64,000 nt of DNA. It comes from Tetrahymena thermophila SB210. Taxonomy: Eukaryota > Ciliophora > Oligohymenophorea > Hymenostomatida > Tetrahymenidae. How positions within the stretch are numbered: the first letter of the stretch is position 1; each line of letters starts with the position of its first letter. The notes beneath the pieces were generated by a model. It searched no databases and was not told the DNA's origin. It was given only the letters and a program-made list of their open reading frames with translations. Below, in pieces: positions 41,301-56,300 of the stretch. The position numbers and the translations under genes are program-made. The stretch is from NCBI RefSeq assembly GCF_000189635.1, contig NW_002476377.1, positions 434,001 to 498,000 on the forward strand, given 5' to 3'.

Positions 41301-44300
41301 TTTAAGTAAATATGAAAATTGAAACTGCAGATGCTCGTTTAAGAAGATTGCAAACTGGCTCTGACACTACTTCATAACAATTCTCTGTAAGCGTAGCTTC
41401 TGCCCCATCAAATTCATCAAATTAAACTAATACTTCAAATTCTTTGATAGTTTTATTCAGCTTGCTCAATTTGTTAGCCATAGTTATTCTTATTTGAAAT
41501 AAAATTTAAAAATAAAATTATTTATAAAGCAAATATAAAATATTTAAGGTAAATAAATTTGCGTAATATATTTTGTAACTTTAAATTTAAGAAATGACTA
41601 ATTAATTAATAAAAAATAATTTTAAAAGTAAATAAATTTGATTATTTTAAAAAATTAATAATTAAAAATAATAAATGAAAGAAGGGAAGATTATATGATT
41701 AGTATAATTATATGTATACCACTCACTCACTCAATCCTTTTCTATATTTAAAAAAAAAATTAATTAAATAGAATATTTTATTTTTATTTGAATTTTAATC
41801 AATACAAAACATTATGACTTTTTTTGAATGTAAGTATTAGATTTTATAAATAAATATATAAAGTTTAAACGTCTAAATATGTTTAGATTACTTGATGAAA
41901 TAGAAAAATAAGTATTATTTGAAGAATAAAAGAAAATTGCAGTATTTCGTAAATTAAAAACTTGAAAGTCCATAGTAACTTTCGCATTTGAAATAATTAA
42001 AATATTTAATATAAAATAATTCGATATTTATAAGTACTTTGAGTAAAATATATTTTTTAATTTGAAAATTAAAGATATTTTTAATAAAAATATTTCAGTT
42101 TATTCATTTAAAATTTTAAATGAAATGTTTTTTTGCAAATTAGCTAAATATACTAACTACCTTATTTATTGATTTATAATAAAAAATAATAGTATATTTA
42201 TCAGCTTAAAATACTTAGATATACAAAGCAAAATAAATATTATTTGTAAGCAATAAAAATTTGCATTAAAATATTTATTTTTTATATTTTTGTGCATTAA
42301 CTAAATTAAGTTAACAATAAAGAAAATATTTTGTTCAAATATTTCTATTATCATTTTTATGTTTTTTCTTCATAAATTAACCAAAATTTATTAAACATAC
42401 TAATTGATTAAATTCTAATACTTACAAATATTATTTTTTAAGTACTTCCATTTTTTTATTTTTTTGTTAATCTAAGTTTTCTAAATATAATTTTAAAATG
42501 TTGATGCTCAACTCATATTAAAAAGAAATAATTTTTAAATAGTTAATTTTAAAAAAATGTTTATACTTCAATTGAATTGAGCTAAGTAAAAAACGATTAA
42601 TTTATGAATAAATCAATATTTAATTATACAAAAGTAAAAAATTGTAAATCAGTTATTCTAAGCTATTTTTAATAAAAATACTATTACTACAAAATACTTC
42701 AATCAATATAATTCTATCTGGTTAGTTATAACTTTTTTTGTGACTCAGTTTAAAGATTTGCACAAAAATTATTTTAAATAATTTACAAACAATTTTTTAA
42801 TAATAAAATTAATCATTTTAATCAAGTAATTTGATTTTAAATTTATTTTATTATATTATTAAATTTTTTTAAAAATAAAGTTGAATCGTAAATATTTAAA
42901 CAATTTTATTCTATTCTTCTAGATTATATCTAAAATACCTATATAATTAAAAGTTCATATTCTTATTTATACTCTCTTCCTATTTTTAGTTAAATTTATC
43001 AAATACTTTCTCTATAAATACTTCATTTATTTCACCAATAAAGTTTAAATAAATAATAAAAAATTAAAACTAAATAAACAAAAATTAAATAAATATGAAT
43101 AAAAAGCTAATTGTCTTTTTACTAACAGTTTCTCTTGTCTTATCAGGACATAACTATGGTGGAGGTTCTGGTGGTTCTGGTGGTTCTGGCGGTTCTGGCG
43201 GTTCTGGCGGTTCTGGCGGTTCTGGTGGTTCTGGTGGCTCTGGTGGCTCTGGTGGTTCTGGTGGCTCTGGTGGCTCTGGTGGTTCTGGTGGAAGTGGCGG
43301 CTCTGGTGGCTCAGGAGGTATGGGAGGTAATTGCTGTTATAATGGTTGTGCAACTTGTAATGGATTAATATGCCTTACTTGTTCAGATCCTAATGCAATA
43401 GTTGATCCTTATTAGAGAACTTGCATCTGTAAACAAGGATACTATGCTTCAAACCTAAATCCATTAGCTTGTTCTCCTTTAATATCAGGTGGCCCTCAAA
43501 ATGGTTGTGAAGTAGAGTTAGCATTAAATATCTTGAACTTTGTAATAAACACATAGTGCTATTATTATACTGAAAATGGAGGAAAATATGGATAGGAGGA
43601 AAACTTTGTTAGAACAGACATAACAATAGATACCTCTCATTCATAATTTAACTGTCCTTAGTGTTTGGCAATATTAGTTGATAAAGTATAATACCAACCT
43701 TCAAATTATAACTTCACTTCTGATGATCTAAACTTTATTGATCTTCCTACTCCATCATCTGGAATACCTTACGTTTCTCCTTTACCAGGTGGAAATAATG
43801 GTGATTTAAGACTTTAAATTCCTCTTATAGATGTATATTCTTTGGCTTACAGTCAGAGTATAAGTTCTGATGGATCATAAATTGTCTAAATTTTACATTT
43901 TAGACTTCTAATTGGCTATAACAATACTTATAATGTTACTTGGTTGGATTCATACAAATGGTGTACCACAGTATTAACAATTAGAGGAGTAGTTTAAACC
44001 TTTACAATTAATGTAAGTGCTCAAAGCGAGAATGGTTGCGTTGAAGGTTCAACTTGCATTGTAATAGCAGACTTAGATGTTACTGGAAATTAATATCTTT
44101 CTGATTTTGTTACTATAAAGAACCCTCCTAATTATACAGTAGGAGATTAAATTTACTTGAGAATATGGTTTATTGATACAAGCTATTAGAAGCAGCTTTC
44201 ATTTTAGAGTTTGTACTTTATGGATGACAATGGAGTAGTGTACGACTATACTTCACTCGTTAATTCAAGCAATACAGGATGGAATCATGCTGACGACTCA

Positions 44301-47300
44301 TTACACGTTTAAGCCACTTTAATTGAACCCTCTAAAAATGCTGTTCTTTAAGTAAATATGTTGATTGAAACTGCAAATGCTCGTTTAAGATCACTATAAG
44401 GTTCTTCAAGCTCCTCAACACCCTAGACAGCTACTTAATAATTTAGATTTTAGGTTGCATCTGACCCAAATAACCCAACTGCTACATCAACTCAAGCAAA
44501 TACTAAGACAAGTTCAGTTGCTTTACTTTATGGCGTTTTAAATATTTTAATCTTACTTATGTTAAGTTGAATTATTTGATTATTAGACTATATAAAATAT
44601 AATAAAATATATTAGTTAAATGTCGTCCAATTATATATTAATTTAGAAATATTATGAATTTATTAATTAAAATACTTACTTCATTCTTTATTTATTTTCT
44701 TCAAATTTTAAAATATTTTCATAATTTCTTAATTTTAATATTGATTTATTGATAGGTGTGTAGTAAGTAAGATAGATAGATACTCACTCAAGTTACAAAA
44801 ATTTAAACCATTTTTAATTAGTTAAATCATAGAGTGTATTTACAATTTATTTGAAGATTTTTTAAAAATTGTTAAATAAAATTCTTTTTATTAATCAATA
44901 AAATTTTTTTTTGACATAAATTTATAAAATTTTCAAAAATATAATGAATATTTAAATTAAAGTAAGGATAATTAACTCTTGTGTTTTGTGTCAAAAATAA
45001 ATTCAAATTTTCTAGTATCTTATATAAAAATAAAAATTTAATTTTCATTACTTACATAAATTAAAATATTAATTTTGAGAGATATAATCCATTCAATATT
45101 TTTATCCAACTACTAAAGCGATATCTCTTACTGCTCAGTAAAATATCATTCAAAAATGATTTTCTGCGTACATTCTACACATGTGCGCAACCATAAAAAA
45201 ATACACAATTTTTGAACTCAAGAATTTTTGAGAACATACATGTCAATAAGGTCAATCTATAAGTATAAACCAGTATAAAAAATAATATTTGTACTTTTAG
45301 GCATTTATAAATACAAACAAAAAATGATTATTTAATTAAATTAAATAGATATTAATTATGGAATATCGCTCTAATTATACTTATCTTTGTTTCTACTAAG
45401 TGTTTAGTTGTAAATAAAATATATTCTTTAAATGTTAAAATTAAAATGAAGAGCAATCCTAATTTATAATAAATATAGCTTAAAAACTATTTAAGAAATT
45501 CATTAAAATATATTATTATATTAAAAGTAGTTATATTAGCTGCTTTAGGATGCGTTTGTCTTAAGATTTTCTTATTTTTGTGTTTCTTAATTATCTAATT
45601 CACTAAATACTTTTTACATTTGAGGCTACTTATAAAATTAATTATAGAATTTATACTTGATTGTATCTTGTTTTTATATTGGTTAATATCTACTTTAATA
45701 TGATGGTGATGTATGAGCTTCTCTCTGAGAATTACTGCTGTTTTTTTATTTAGACCCTTTTTCTACAGTTTTGGTTGCATTTTGATTGTGATATAAACTT
45801 TTTATGTCTTCTTACTAAACTTAACAAATAGAATTTTCAGTATTATTTTATGTTATTGTATGATTAAACTAATCTTTGTTATTATATTAGTTATAAAACT
45901 GCTTTGATTTGTAATCAGATTTACTCATATCTTTGAATTGTTTTTTGTCAAATTTTTAAGAATCTTTTGAAGGAAGTACTATCCTTTCTGGAGTTACTAT
46001 AAATTAGCTTTATATGATTTTTTCCTCGAACTCTTATATATATTTTTTTTCGCTAGAATTATTTACTTATAATTCCGATTATGAGTTTGTAATTGAATTG
46101 ATTTGATCTTTTGATATCTATGCTGATTGATTCATAATTTTTTAATATCTCTCTCTTTTTGTGATTGGAGAGTTGTAATTTGAAAAAGTTCTTGTCCCTT
46201 TGCAAATTAAGGAGCTTTAGATTGGATTGTAACCATCAAAATGATTTTTAAAAGCTGATTATGAGTTAATTATACTATCTAAATACTAGTCTTTGTTAAA
46301 TGAGGAATTCAAATCGTTTTAAGTATATTAAGTCATTGATCTAATTTTTTCTTTGGCTTAAAAGCACTCTTTCTATCTTTGTTCCTTTAAAACTTTTTCA
46401 ATAACATCTTCTTTTTTGAGCCTATACTTTCTTGTTTTTACTGGCATATTTGCAGGAAATTAATGTGATGAAGCATTCTATGCTTCTAAGGCTTTATATA
46501 AATCAATTTATAATTAAATTTATGTTGATGAAGTATTGTCATTAAATGATTAATTCTGCCTTGAAGTTGAGTCTCTTAGAGTTTAGTTTAATTTATTTTT
46601 ACGAAATTAGCATGGAGAGTTACTTTAATGAGATATTATTCTTTTTTTGATATCTAAACTATTTAATACTGTCTTAGGTCTATTTTTTAAAAGAGAACCT
46701 TAGGTTTTTTTGTCCTCCTCAGATTCGAATTGAATGTTCCCTACAAATGCTTATTTTAATCTAAGATTTGATAAGAGAATTCCTTTATCTTCGCGCGGAG
46801 ATGATTGGCTTTGTTTTCTTTAGTTGATTGGATCATCTTTAGTGCTAGAAATAATTTTGTAATGTTTATTATTAAAATCTGTTACTATTAAAAACATCTT
46901 TTTAGTATTAGAAGGAGACTGTTATTCTTATACAAATGTTTTATTGAATTATCCTTATTTAATTTAAGATTTAGGACTGGAGCAAATGTTATCTCTAAGA
47001 GGAGAGCCATTAAAGGAATTCAAAGCTGATTTAAATGCTCTATTATGATGTATTTATTATTTTAGTAATTCTTAAATAGTTCTTCGTTTTTATTAAGAGG
47101 AATGGCAATTAGTAGAATTTGATCTATCATGCTAAAATTATTAAAATAAAGTGGCTGAATGCTAACTCTGATCTAAAGGCAGTTAAAATTCTTTTAAAAA
47201 TGACTGCATTATATTTTGTTTGTTTAAATTTATGGTAAAATAAATATTATTAAAATTGAACTAAAATGTGAATAAATATAGTTTACTTTGTAAATTTATT

Positions 47301-50300
47301 TATTTATTATGTTTATTAAAAACTTATTTTACAATTATTAGCCAACCGTATACAATATTTTAATAAATATTTCAAACATAAATACCTTCAATGAAATTAT
47401 AAACAAACAAACATAATTTGTAGATAAATAAAATATTAAAGTTTAGCTAAATCAAAAATAATATTAAATTGTATCAAAAGATTAAAATTTTATCTAGTAA
47501 TTTAAGAATAAAAATAAGTTAAGCTTATAATATGATTTTTGAATTTGAATTAAATTTTGAGCCATAAATGAAATGCATTATTTTAAGAAATTAATCAAAT
47601 AAGTAAATTAATTTGTAAAAAAGAATTAAATAAGTTTTTCTAACAAAAAATAAAAAGTTTTAAAATAAAAAATCATTAAAAACAAATCTTTTTAATGAGC
47701 TTAAGCAAATTTATTAAAAGGATCTTTCAAGAAAAGAAAAATCCTAAAATTAAATAAATTTTTAATTTAATAAAATAAAATATAAAAATAAATTAAAATA
47801 CTGTTTTAACTAAAAATAGAAAAAATAAATTAATTGAATACAAATGAAGTGTTTTATTTTTTATTAAATATCATTTCATCAATGAATTTAAACAATTAAA
47901 ATATCATTAAACTAAAATAAATTTAATTATTTAAATGAAATAATTAAAAATTGAAGCTAAAAATTTATTTACTTGTTAATATATTGAAGAAAGAAAAAAA
48001 TATTGAATGAATTAAAAATTTTTATTTGATTTAAGGGATTAATTGATTGATAAAGATGAATATACAATATAATTAAAACATGAATTAATTTACAATATTT
48101 TGAAAATAATTTAACATAATGTAATAAATAATTTATATTTCATTTTTTAATAATTTTTTAGAGACAAATAAATGTATAATTTATATTCATTTTTTATAAA
48201 ATCTGATTATATATTTGCTAAAAGCTCAGTAGGTGAGATAGAGAGAGAGGAATGAGCTTTCTGTATTTTTTCGATTTAGTTCTTTAGAATTTTAATATAA
48301 TTGTATAGTTGGTTTGTTTTTTTTTGTTGTCATTTGATAGCATTATTAAAAATATAGGAAGGTTAAAGAAATTTTTATATTTAGTCACAGTCTTAAGTTA
48401 ATTTGAAAAATTAATGAGCATTCTTATTATATTAGAAGAAGGATTTTTAGTTTTATGCTCAGTAGGTAATTCTTATGAGCTTATTTTCTCTCCAATACCC
48501 CTTCACTATTTAGTTATTTGATTTATATAGAATGCATTCTCCATTAATTTTATCTTCTACAAAGTCTGCTTGTATAAAGTCACCATTGGAAAAGTAAAGT
48601 CTGCCTCTTCCATTTTTTGCATCATTGTAGAATTCTCCTTCATACTTGATCCATTTATTTCCGATAGTACTAAAATCGTGGTAATATTTGTCATCATCCT
48701 CTCTAAGGGTGTAGTCAATTATTTCATTGTTCAAATAGCCATATCCTTAAAATTTATTTTCAGCAAATTGACCTTAGTAAGCAAGCTAACCACTTGAATA
48801 ATATAGCAATCTATTTTAAATAATATAAGTTATTTAAGGGTTTGAAATAGCTAAAAATTAAGAAAAGTTAAATGAAACTATTAATTTATTATTTTAGTTT
48901 TTTGCGTTATTTGAGTTAATCTTAAAAGATCTTTTTTAAATTTATAATTTATTTATTTATTTCTTCTTGATTTTCATATTTTTTTCTTAAGATTGAAAAA
49001 TTAATTAATTTGTCTATTTTCTAGTTTTCTTTCATTTCAAAATTAATTTAAGAAAAATAAATGGTAAGTTAAGTAAAGTAGATTTATTTTGCTATTGTTT
49101 GATTTTTCTACTAACTAAATATTTTGTTAGCTTCGAGGTTGCTTCAAGTAAGAAAATTATTTTAACAGTTTTTTATTCATAGATATAATCTTACATTTTT
49201 AACCTTTAAAATTAATAGTGTCCAATTATAATTAATATTCAATGCTTGAATATCTAATATTTTTCTTTTCATATAAATTTAAGTAAAAATAATATTTACC
49301 CTCTTCCGTTCATTTTGTCTTGGCTCCAGTTTCCTTTGTAGCATGCCTTATTTGAGAAAATAAAAATTCCATATCCTTAACGGAATTCACCAACTTTTTC
49401 TCCTTCATAGGTAGATCCATCAAGGTATGTTTCACGAACTGAATAGACTTAATCTGAGTTGACAACTGCAGCAAATGTGTTATTGTTATGAACACCTGCG
49501 ACTTATTAAAAATTGTCTAACTCATAAGAACTTGGAGAAGTTACGTAATTTCCCTAAAATGATCCGTATTAATTATTTGATATGGAGGGCTATGAAGAGA
49601 AATTATTTAAAGTCTCTTGAGTTGAGTTGTATTAGGTATTGTTTGAATAATATTAGTTAGTTCCATTCACATTGTTTCCTTTTACATCAAAAGATGAACG
49701 AATTTGGTTGTTGTCACCAGAACGCTAAAAGTTAGATTCCTAAAGTGTCTATGAAGCGGTTGACCAATTTCTGGAATGGTAAATAGAATTGCCTTTTGCG
49801 CTCTCAGGCTTTGCTTAATTTTCCTCACATTAAACTTTATGAAGCTTTATCAACTTGGATTTACGGTAAGGATTGAAATGATTAGTATCAGCTCCTAGTA
49901 TTTATATGGTTTCTCTATTAATTTGATAGTTGTTATCAAATATTCTTTCGATTCCTATATCAGCGTGCTTTTATTTGCAGCAGCTTGCTTCTTATCCCAT
50001 TTTATTTTATTTATTTATTTATTTATTAAGCTAGTTTTTAGTGTGTTTGTTTATCTATGTATGTTATTTGCTAATTGCAATTTTAAATGAAATTAAATTA
50101 TTATTTTTTCCTTGAATTTTTTTTCTTTTCAATAAAATAATTCAGTAGTGCGCTTTACTAAATTGACTGATTAATTGTTTGATTTGTAGTTCAGCTATTT
50201 TTACTATCACTTCTTATTTTAATTAAGTTTTTATATAGAAGTTAGCTAGGTGTTGTTTATACCTAAATTAAAAGATTTAGTTTTTGGATCATCAAATATC

Positions 50301-53300
50301 ATTCACTAAACAATATTTTTGCTCTATCACATAAAATCTTTATTTCATTTAATTTTGAATAATATTCTGCTTGCTTTTGAAAATTTATTTGCTTTCTATT
50401 TTTTATTTTATTTTTCAAAATAGTTATCCCTAAATCATAGTGAAAGTAATCATATTTTTATTAGCTCTGATTGTTAAATAAATTGATTTTATTTTATTAG
50501 AATGTGGTAAAATTTTGCAGATAAACATGTAAAAAGCACCCTTTCTAATTTTTGAATGAAGTATACTTATAACGCTTTGAAATTTAAAATCACAAAAAAA
50601 TAAAATTTAGAAAATATCCAACTTTCAATGTTTTTTGATTTGATTATAATTAATTTCAAATTTATGTGTCTTTTAGTGGCTTGAATTTTAATTCAAGCTG
50701 CTAATAAATTTAATTTTGCGCAATTGAATATTTTTTATTAATTCATGCTCGAACTATGATATTAATATAAGAAATTTTTATTATAAAATTTTACTGACTA
50801 CAAACATAATTTAATTAAGTATACACAAAGTTATAAAATATCAATATATAAAAGAAAACTCTGTCAGTCCTTTACTGAGCATGTTAATAATAAATTTACA
50901 ATTTTGTTACTATTATAATCGTATTAGATAACTGATTGTACTTTCTTGAGAAATTCTCTGAGAAATATAAATAGGAAATAGATTTTTTTTAAAAATCAGT
51001 CATCTCATCTCAATCATCTTTTTTGGAATTGCTTTTATCATCTAAGAAATTACTTACTTTTACAGCTAATTTTGCATTTATTTATGAATAATTATTTCTC
51101 TAAAAATCAGATTCAGTAAATTATGAGATTTTAGCATCACTTATTAGCGGTGAGGAGAAACTAAATGATTAAATTCCACTGCTCATTGGTGATTATAAGT
51201 TTGATAATGGAGTTTTATCTTCTTTTGTGAAAAAATTTGATAAGAATGGAGCTTTTTATTTAGTTAATTAGACGTTTTAATATTAAGAAAAGGATTTTTT
51301 TATATTGTTCGCTAAGCTTGTATTATTTTTATAATCACTAATTTGATCTTTAGTAGTATTATAAAACCCTACTTTCTTTTTTTCTTAGTTTCCACTTGCA
51401 AAATTTTGAAATTATTATCCTAAATTACTATTAGGAGAGCGAGGACTTGTCATACCTACTGATGCAGAGCCATTTTCTGATGTTAAGCTCATCTCAAATA
51501 TCTTTTTCTTGATAGAAGGAGCAATCCTAGGCGAAAATAATTGAAAAGCATCTTACAGTTGATTTGCATCCTAATAGTCTACAGATCTCTTAAATTAGTC
51601 AAATGCAGACTATCTTAACGATTAATTATTTTTGATTGGATCTAATACTTTTTCTGTTAGAGAGTAATTATTTGATCTATTTTTTATATGCATATATCGA
51701 TTTGTTAATTAATACGGCAGAGATGATGTATCTGGAGTACTTAATTTTCTATTTGAAATACTCCCTTAATTAGAATTACTCCCTTAATTAGAATTACTAT
51801 TGCTATTATTTTTAGGAGATTCCATAACAGTTAGCTTACTAGCAGCCTGTGTTTAAGTATTCAAAAGATTGTTCTTAGCTATGATATTGGCTTATGGTCC
51901 AACAGCTTTAGAAAATTAAAATGTCTTATTCGAATTTATCAAGTGCTCTATTTTTACTTTTCTCCTTTCAAATTCATAGAATAATTTCTCTCCTTCATGA
52001 AAACCAAATATTGCATAAAAAATATTTTTGCAATCTTTTTTTAGCTTCAAATATTTAGAACATAGTCTTTCAAATTCACTTTATTTCGTTTCTTCTATCT
52101 ATTAAAGAAGATTTTTATATTATTCTTCAGCAAGTTTGATTTCTTTGAATTAGTTATCAATTTATTATTTAGAAAGGGCTTATGAGCTAAAATTCTACTG
52201 ATCATCAATCTAGAAAATTACTTAATTTGAATTAATGTTATTATCATAAACTAGCACAGGTTTCTTTATATAAGAAAGTTTATTAGTTGATTCTAAACCT
52301 GTGTTCAGAGAAGGATTTATTGATGTTGAAGAAGAAAAAGCTGTTAAAGATGAGTTATTTCTTTGCTTTTTTCCACTTGATTAAAATTGCATCATTTTTT
52401 ATTAATAATTTTGCTATAAATTGTGAAATCTTTGCGAGTTTTACATGTTTTTCATAAAAGCCTGCTTTTCATTTTTTTAAATCTCTAAATTTGCCATTTA
52501 TATTAAAAATTGAATATTCTTTTCCTCAAGATAATCAGGAAAAATATTATAAGTAATCTATTCCTTGATATTTAACAGCTTAACAACTATCCACACTAAA
52601 CTTTTAGGGTTTTTTTCATTTACTTCTTTACTTAGCTGTTGTAAAAAATGCTATTTCATTAAAAATTTAACTTCGTTTTTCTTTTCTTTAGCATTTTGGT
52701 AATCTTTTTGTGCCTATTCAACCTCTTCTTATATCTATTTCAATTCATCGTCTTTTATTTAAAAAAAAAGTTATTATTATCATTGCTTATATAATCATAT
52801 CATTACTAGATACAAATATTTTAATATTATTTGAGATTTATTTTTTAAAAATGAATTAAGATTTGTTTTGAAAAAAATGTAAAGTTGTTAAATTATACCT
52901 AATTCAGCTATCTAAATTTTAATATCAGCTAAGGCATCTAATTTCTTTTCTTGAAGAATCTCAATTTGATCGTTGAATGGATTGACGGCCATTAATGTTG
53001 CCCTTTTGTTTCTCTTTCCTTCTATTTGCTTCAAGAGAGAACTGACATTCTCAGATTCCATCTTTTTTATTTAATTATCATACTCTTCTGCAACAATCTT
53101 AATTTCTTCGTTTTTAACTTTTCTCTTTTAAGAATTTATGTTAAGTAAAACTCTAAGTTTGTTAAGAGTTTCTTTGCTTGATCTATTATTCTACAAGTGA
53201 TTTTGATAAGCTGCAAATAAATTTTTCTCCTTTTCATCTAAATATTTTCTTTGCGAGATAAGTTACTATTTTTCTTTTTCTAGCTTAATATTTTTTTTTA

Positions 53301-56300
53301 TTAGCTTGTCTTCAAATAATTCGCTGTACAACTTTTTATATTCAATTGTCCCATATTTAGGATGACCAGGATCTCTTAAACTATTAACCATAGTTCCATT
53401 TTCAGAATTGTTTAAATAATGAAGACTTTTAAAATGAGCTAAGGTTTCATTCTTAAATAGAGCAGTTTAGTTGTTGACTATTTCTTGATAATCTTTTTTA
53501 CTTTAGGGCTTTTCACTCTCTACAACTTTACTCAACTTATTTTTAAATATTTAGTTTATGATTTAATTATTTTGTTCTGCTTGCAATTATGCGTCTGTCT
53601 TCATAACTACTTTATTATCTTAGTCTACTACATATCTCGACACTGTTTTGTGTTTAAAATCATTTATGTTCTTGATTTTTAAAGAAGTTAAAGTTACAGG
53701 TCTTGTTGGAATTTAACTTAAAGATTTTGGAAAGTTCATTATAATTGAATTCCTTTTTTCATTCTCTTTTTATCCTTTTAATTATATTTTTCTTTCAGAT
53801 ATATCATCATCAATCAGATCAATACTTTTAATTTTTAAATGTTGGCTATCATTATGTTTAGCTTATTTTTAGCTTATATTATAATCAATATGAATTAATG
53901 GCTTTTTTATCTCTTCTTCAGGAACATTTAAAATTGAATTTACTAGACGCATGTCAATTTCTGGATCTTATTGTTTTTTTTTATATTAACTTTGAAATTC
54001 GGGATATTCTAAACAAATTTACTGCTATTCGCTCATAGCTTCAATTCTTTTTTTATTTTTTAATTCATTATTCCACAAATCTAATCCATCAATTACTTTC
54101 TTAAATTATATTCTTTGTACTTCTTCTAAATTTTTAAGCTTTCTTGTTGATGCTGCTTGTATTTCATCTTCCTCTAAATATCCTTCTAAAGGCATAACTA
54201 GTTTATTTCCCTTGAAGTATTTCATTGATTCAGGTTTTGATAAATTAAAATCTTATTCAATTCTTAAATTCTTTACATCATGCAAGTCTTTAGCTTTTCC
54301 CTTTTAAAAGTCTTCCAAACTCATCCAAACCGTTTCCTCCTCAAACCTCACTTTATCCTTCTTTCTTTTCATATCTTGACTCATCTACTTAATTTTTTTA
54401 CAATCAATCTATTTTCCTATCTATATATTTGAATTAATCCTATAAGCTAAAGAGTTGAATTAATCAAGATAATTATTTATAAACAAACTTATTTTTTAAT
54501 TGAATGATTGTTATACATCAAGAATTAATAATTTAATTAATAATCAAATCTTTTTTAATGTTAAATTAACCACAAGACATAGAACTTTTTTAAATTAAAA
54601 AAATAATATCAAATCTTATTTTCAATAATTTTAACTAATTAAATTATATTTTAAAATAAGAAAAGGATTTATAAAATATTATTTTTATTTGTTCATTTAA
54701 AAATAGTTAAATTTAGCTTTCTTAGCCAACAAATAAAACTTATTTACCATGAGTAAAAATGCCTATTTTTGAAAAATAGATACAAATAATGTAAATAACA
54801 TAAAAAATATATCAGTCGTACTGATACATAATTTCTAATTTTTATGTAATCTATTAATTAATGCTTTTTCTTATTAATTTTACTTAAAATATAATGAATG
54901 CTATACTTTGGTAAAAAGCAATCAAATAAATAATATTTTTTTGAAGAAAATGTTTATTTAAAAAATAATTTTTAAATGTAGCAAAATTAATAAAACTGAA
55001 TAATAAATCTATTCAAAATTTCATTCTAAGACATTAAATTAAATGTTTTTGAATTCACCATATAAATTATGGATTTTTGATAATTTATGAGGTTACAAAT
55101 AATTAATTTTATATACTGTAATCCATCCAAACCATTAGCTCTACTAATTGCATGGCGAGTAAAAAACATCACTACCTTAATCCAATTATTATACAAATTT
55201 TTGAAGATGGATGACAACTTATGGGGTTTGAGGAGATAAGGTAATCTATCTTACAATAAAATAATAAACAATAGATATTATTAGTTTATATCTAGATTTG
55301 AATATCATTCATAATTTATCAGAATATCTTTTTTATTATAATTCTTGTAGAATCAGTCCTTTAATGGTAGTGAAAATGTAAAAATATTTTTATCTGTTGT
55401 ATTTCTTTTTAAGTCAACAGAAGAAGCATTTATGAAAGTTGTATTTTCAATCTTTTCTAAGCCAGCTGCTTCGTGAATGTGGCCAAATATATGATATAAA
55501 GGTTTGATTCTTTCTAATACAGTTTTGCGAAGATCAGGACAGCCAGCTTACTAACCATTTCTACAACTAAAAAATAATTATTAATAAAAAAATGTGTTAA
55601 AAAGTGATTTTACCAATCTAAAATTTTATGGGGAGGACCATGAGTAATCAGTATATCTGTATTACTAGGAATTTATGCCCACTTTTTTTATAAAGGTTCT
55701 CCTATATTCAGATTAAAAGCCCAATCATGGTAAGTAGGAGTAAATGGAGTTCCATAAATTTAATATCCTCTTATCTTAACAAGTGAGTCTTCCAGATAAA
55801 TACATTCTTTTAATAATGCCTTTGTTTGAATTGGATCAATAGGATTTTTTAATTTCTGATGGAACCTGTTTGCTAGACCTTTAGTATAATTTTCTACATC
55901 AAAAGTTATATCATGGTTGCCTGCAATCACTATTTTAGCTTCAAAAGAGCTATTTTTCAAAAAATCATTAAACATAGCTATCTCTTCAGGAAATCCTTTG
56001 TTTGAGAAATCACCAGCGTGAATAAGAATGTCACCTTTGGGTAAGTTTAGTAATTAAGCCTTATTATGTGTATCTGATATACAAACAAATTTTATTAGGT
56101 TTTCTTAACTATCCATTTACAAAACTTTATTAAATATATTTTGTAATACAATTTATTGTTTTAGTTATTTATTTGTAATTTTACAGAAAATTAAATTTTC
56201 AGCTTTTAAAATAATTCCAACCAATGTTAAATCTAAATATTCAGAAAGAAATTTAAATAATGATTTTACTACTTGATTAAGTTTTAATTTTGAGAAATTT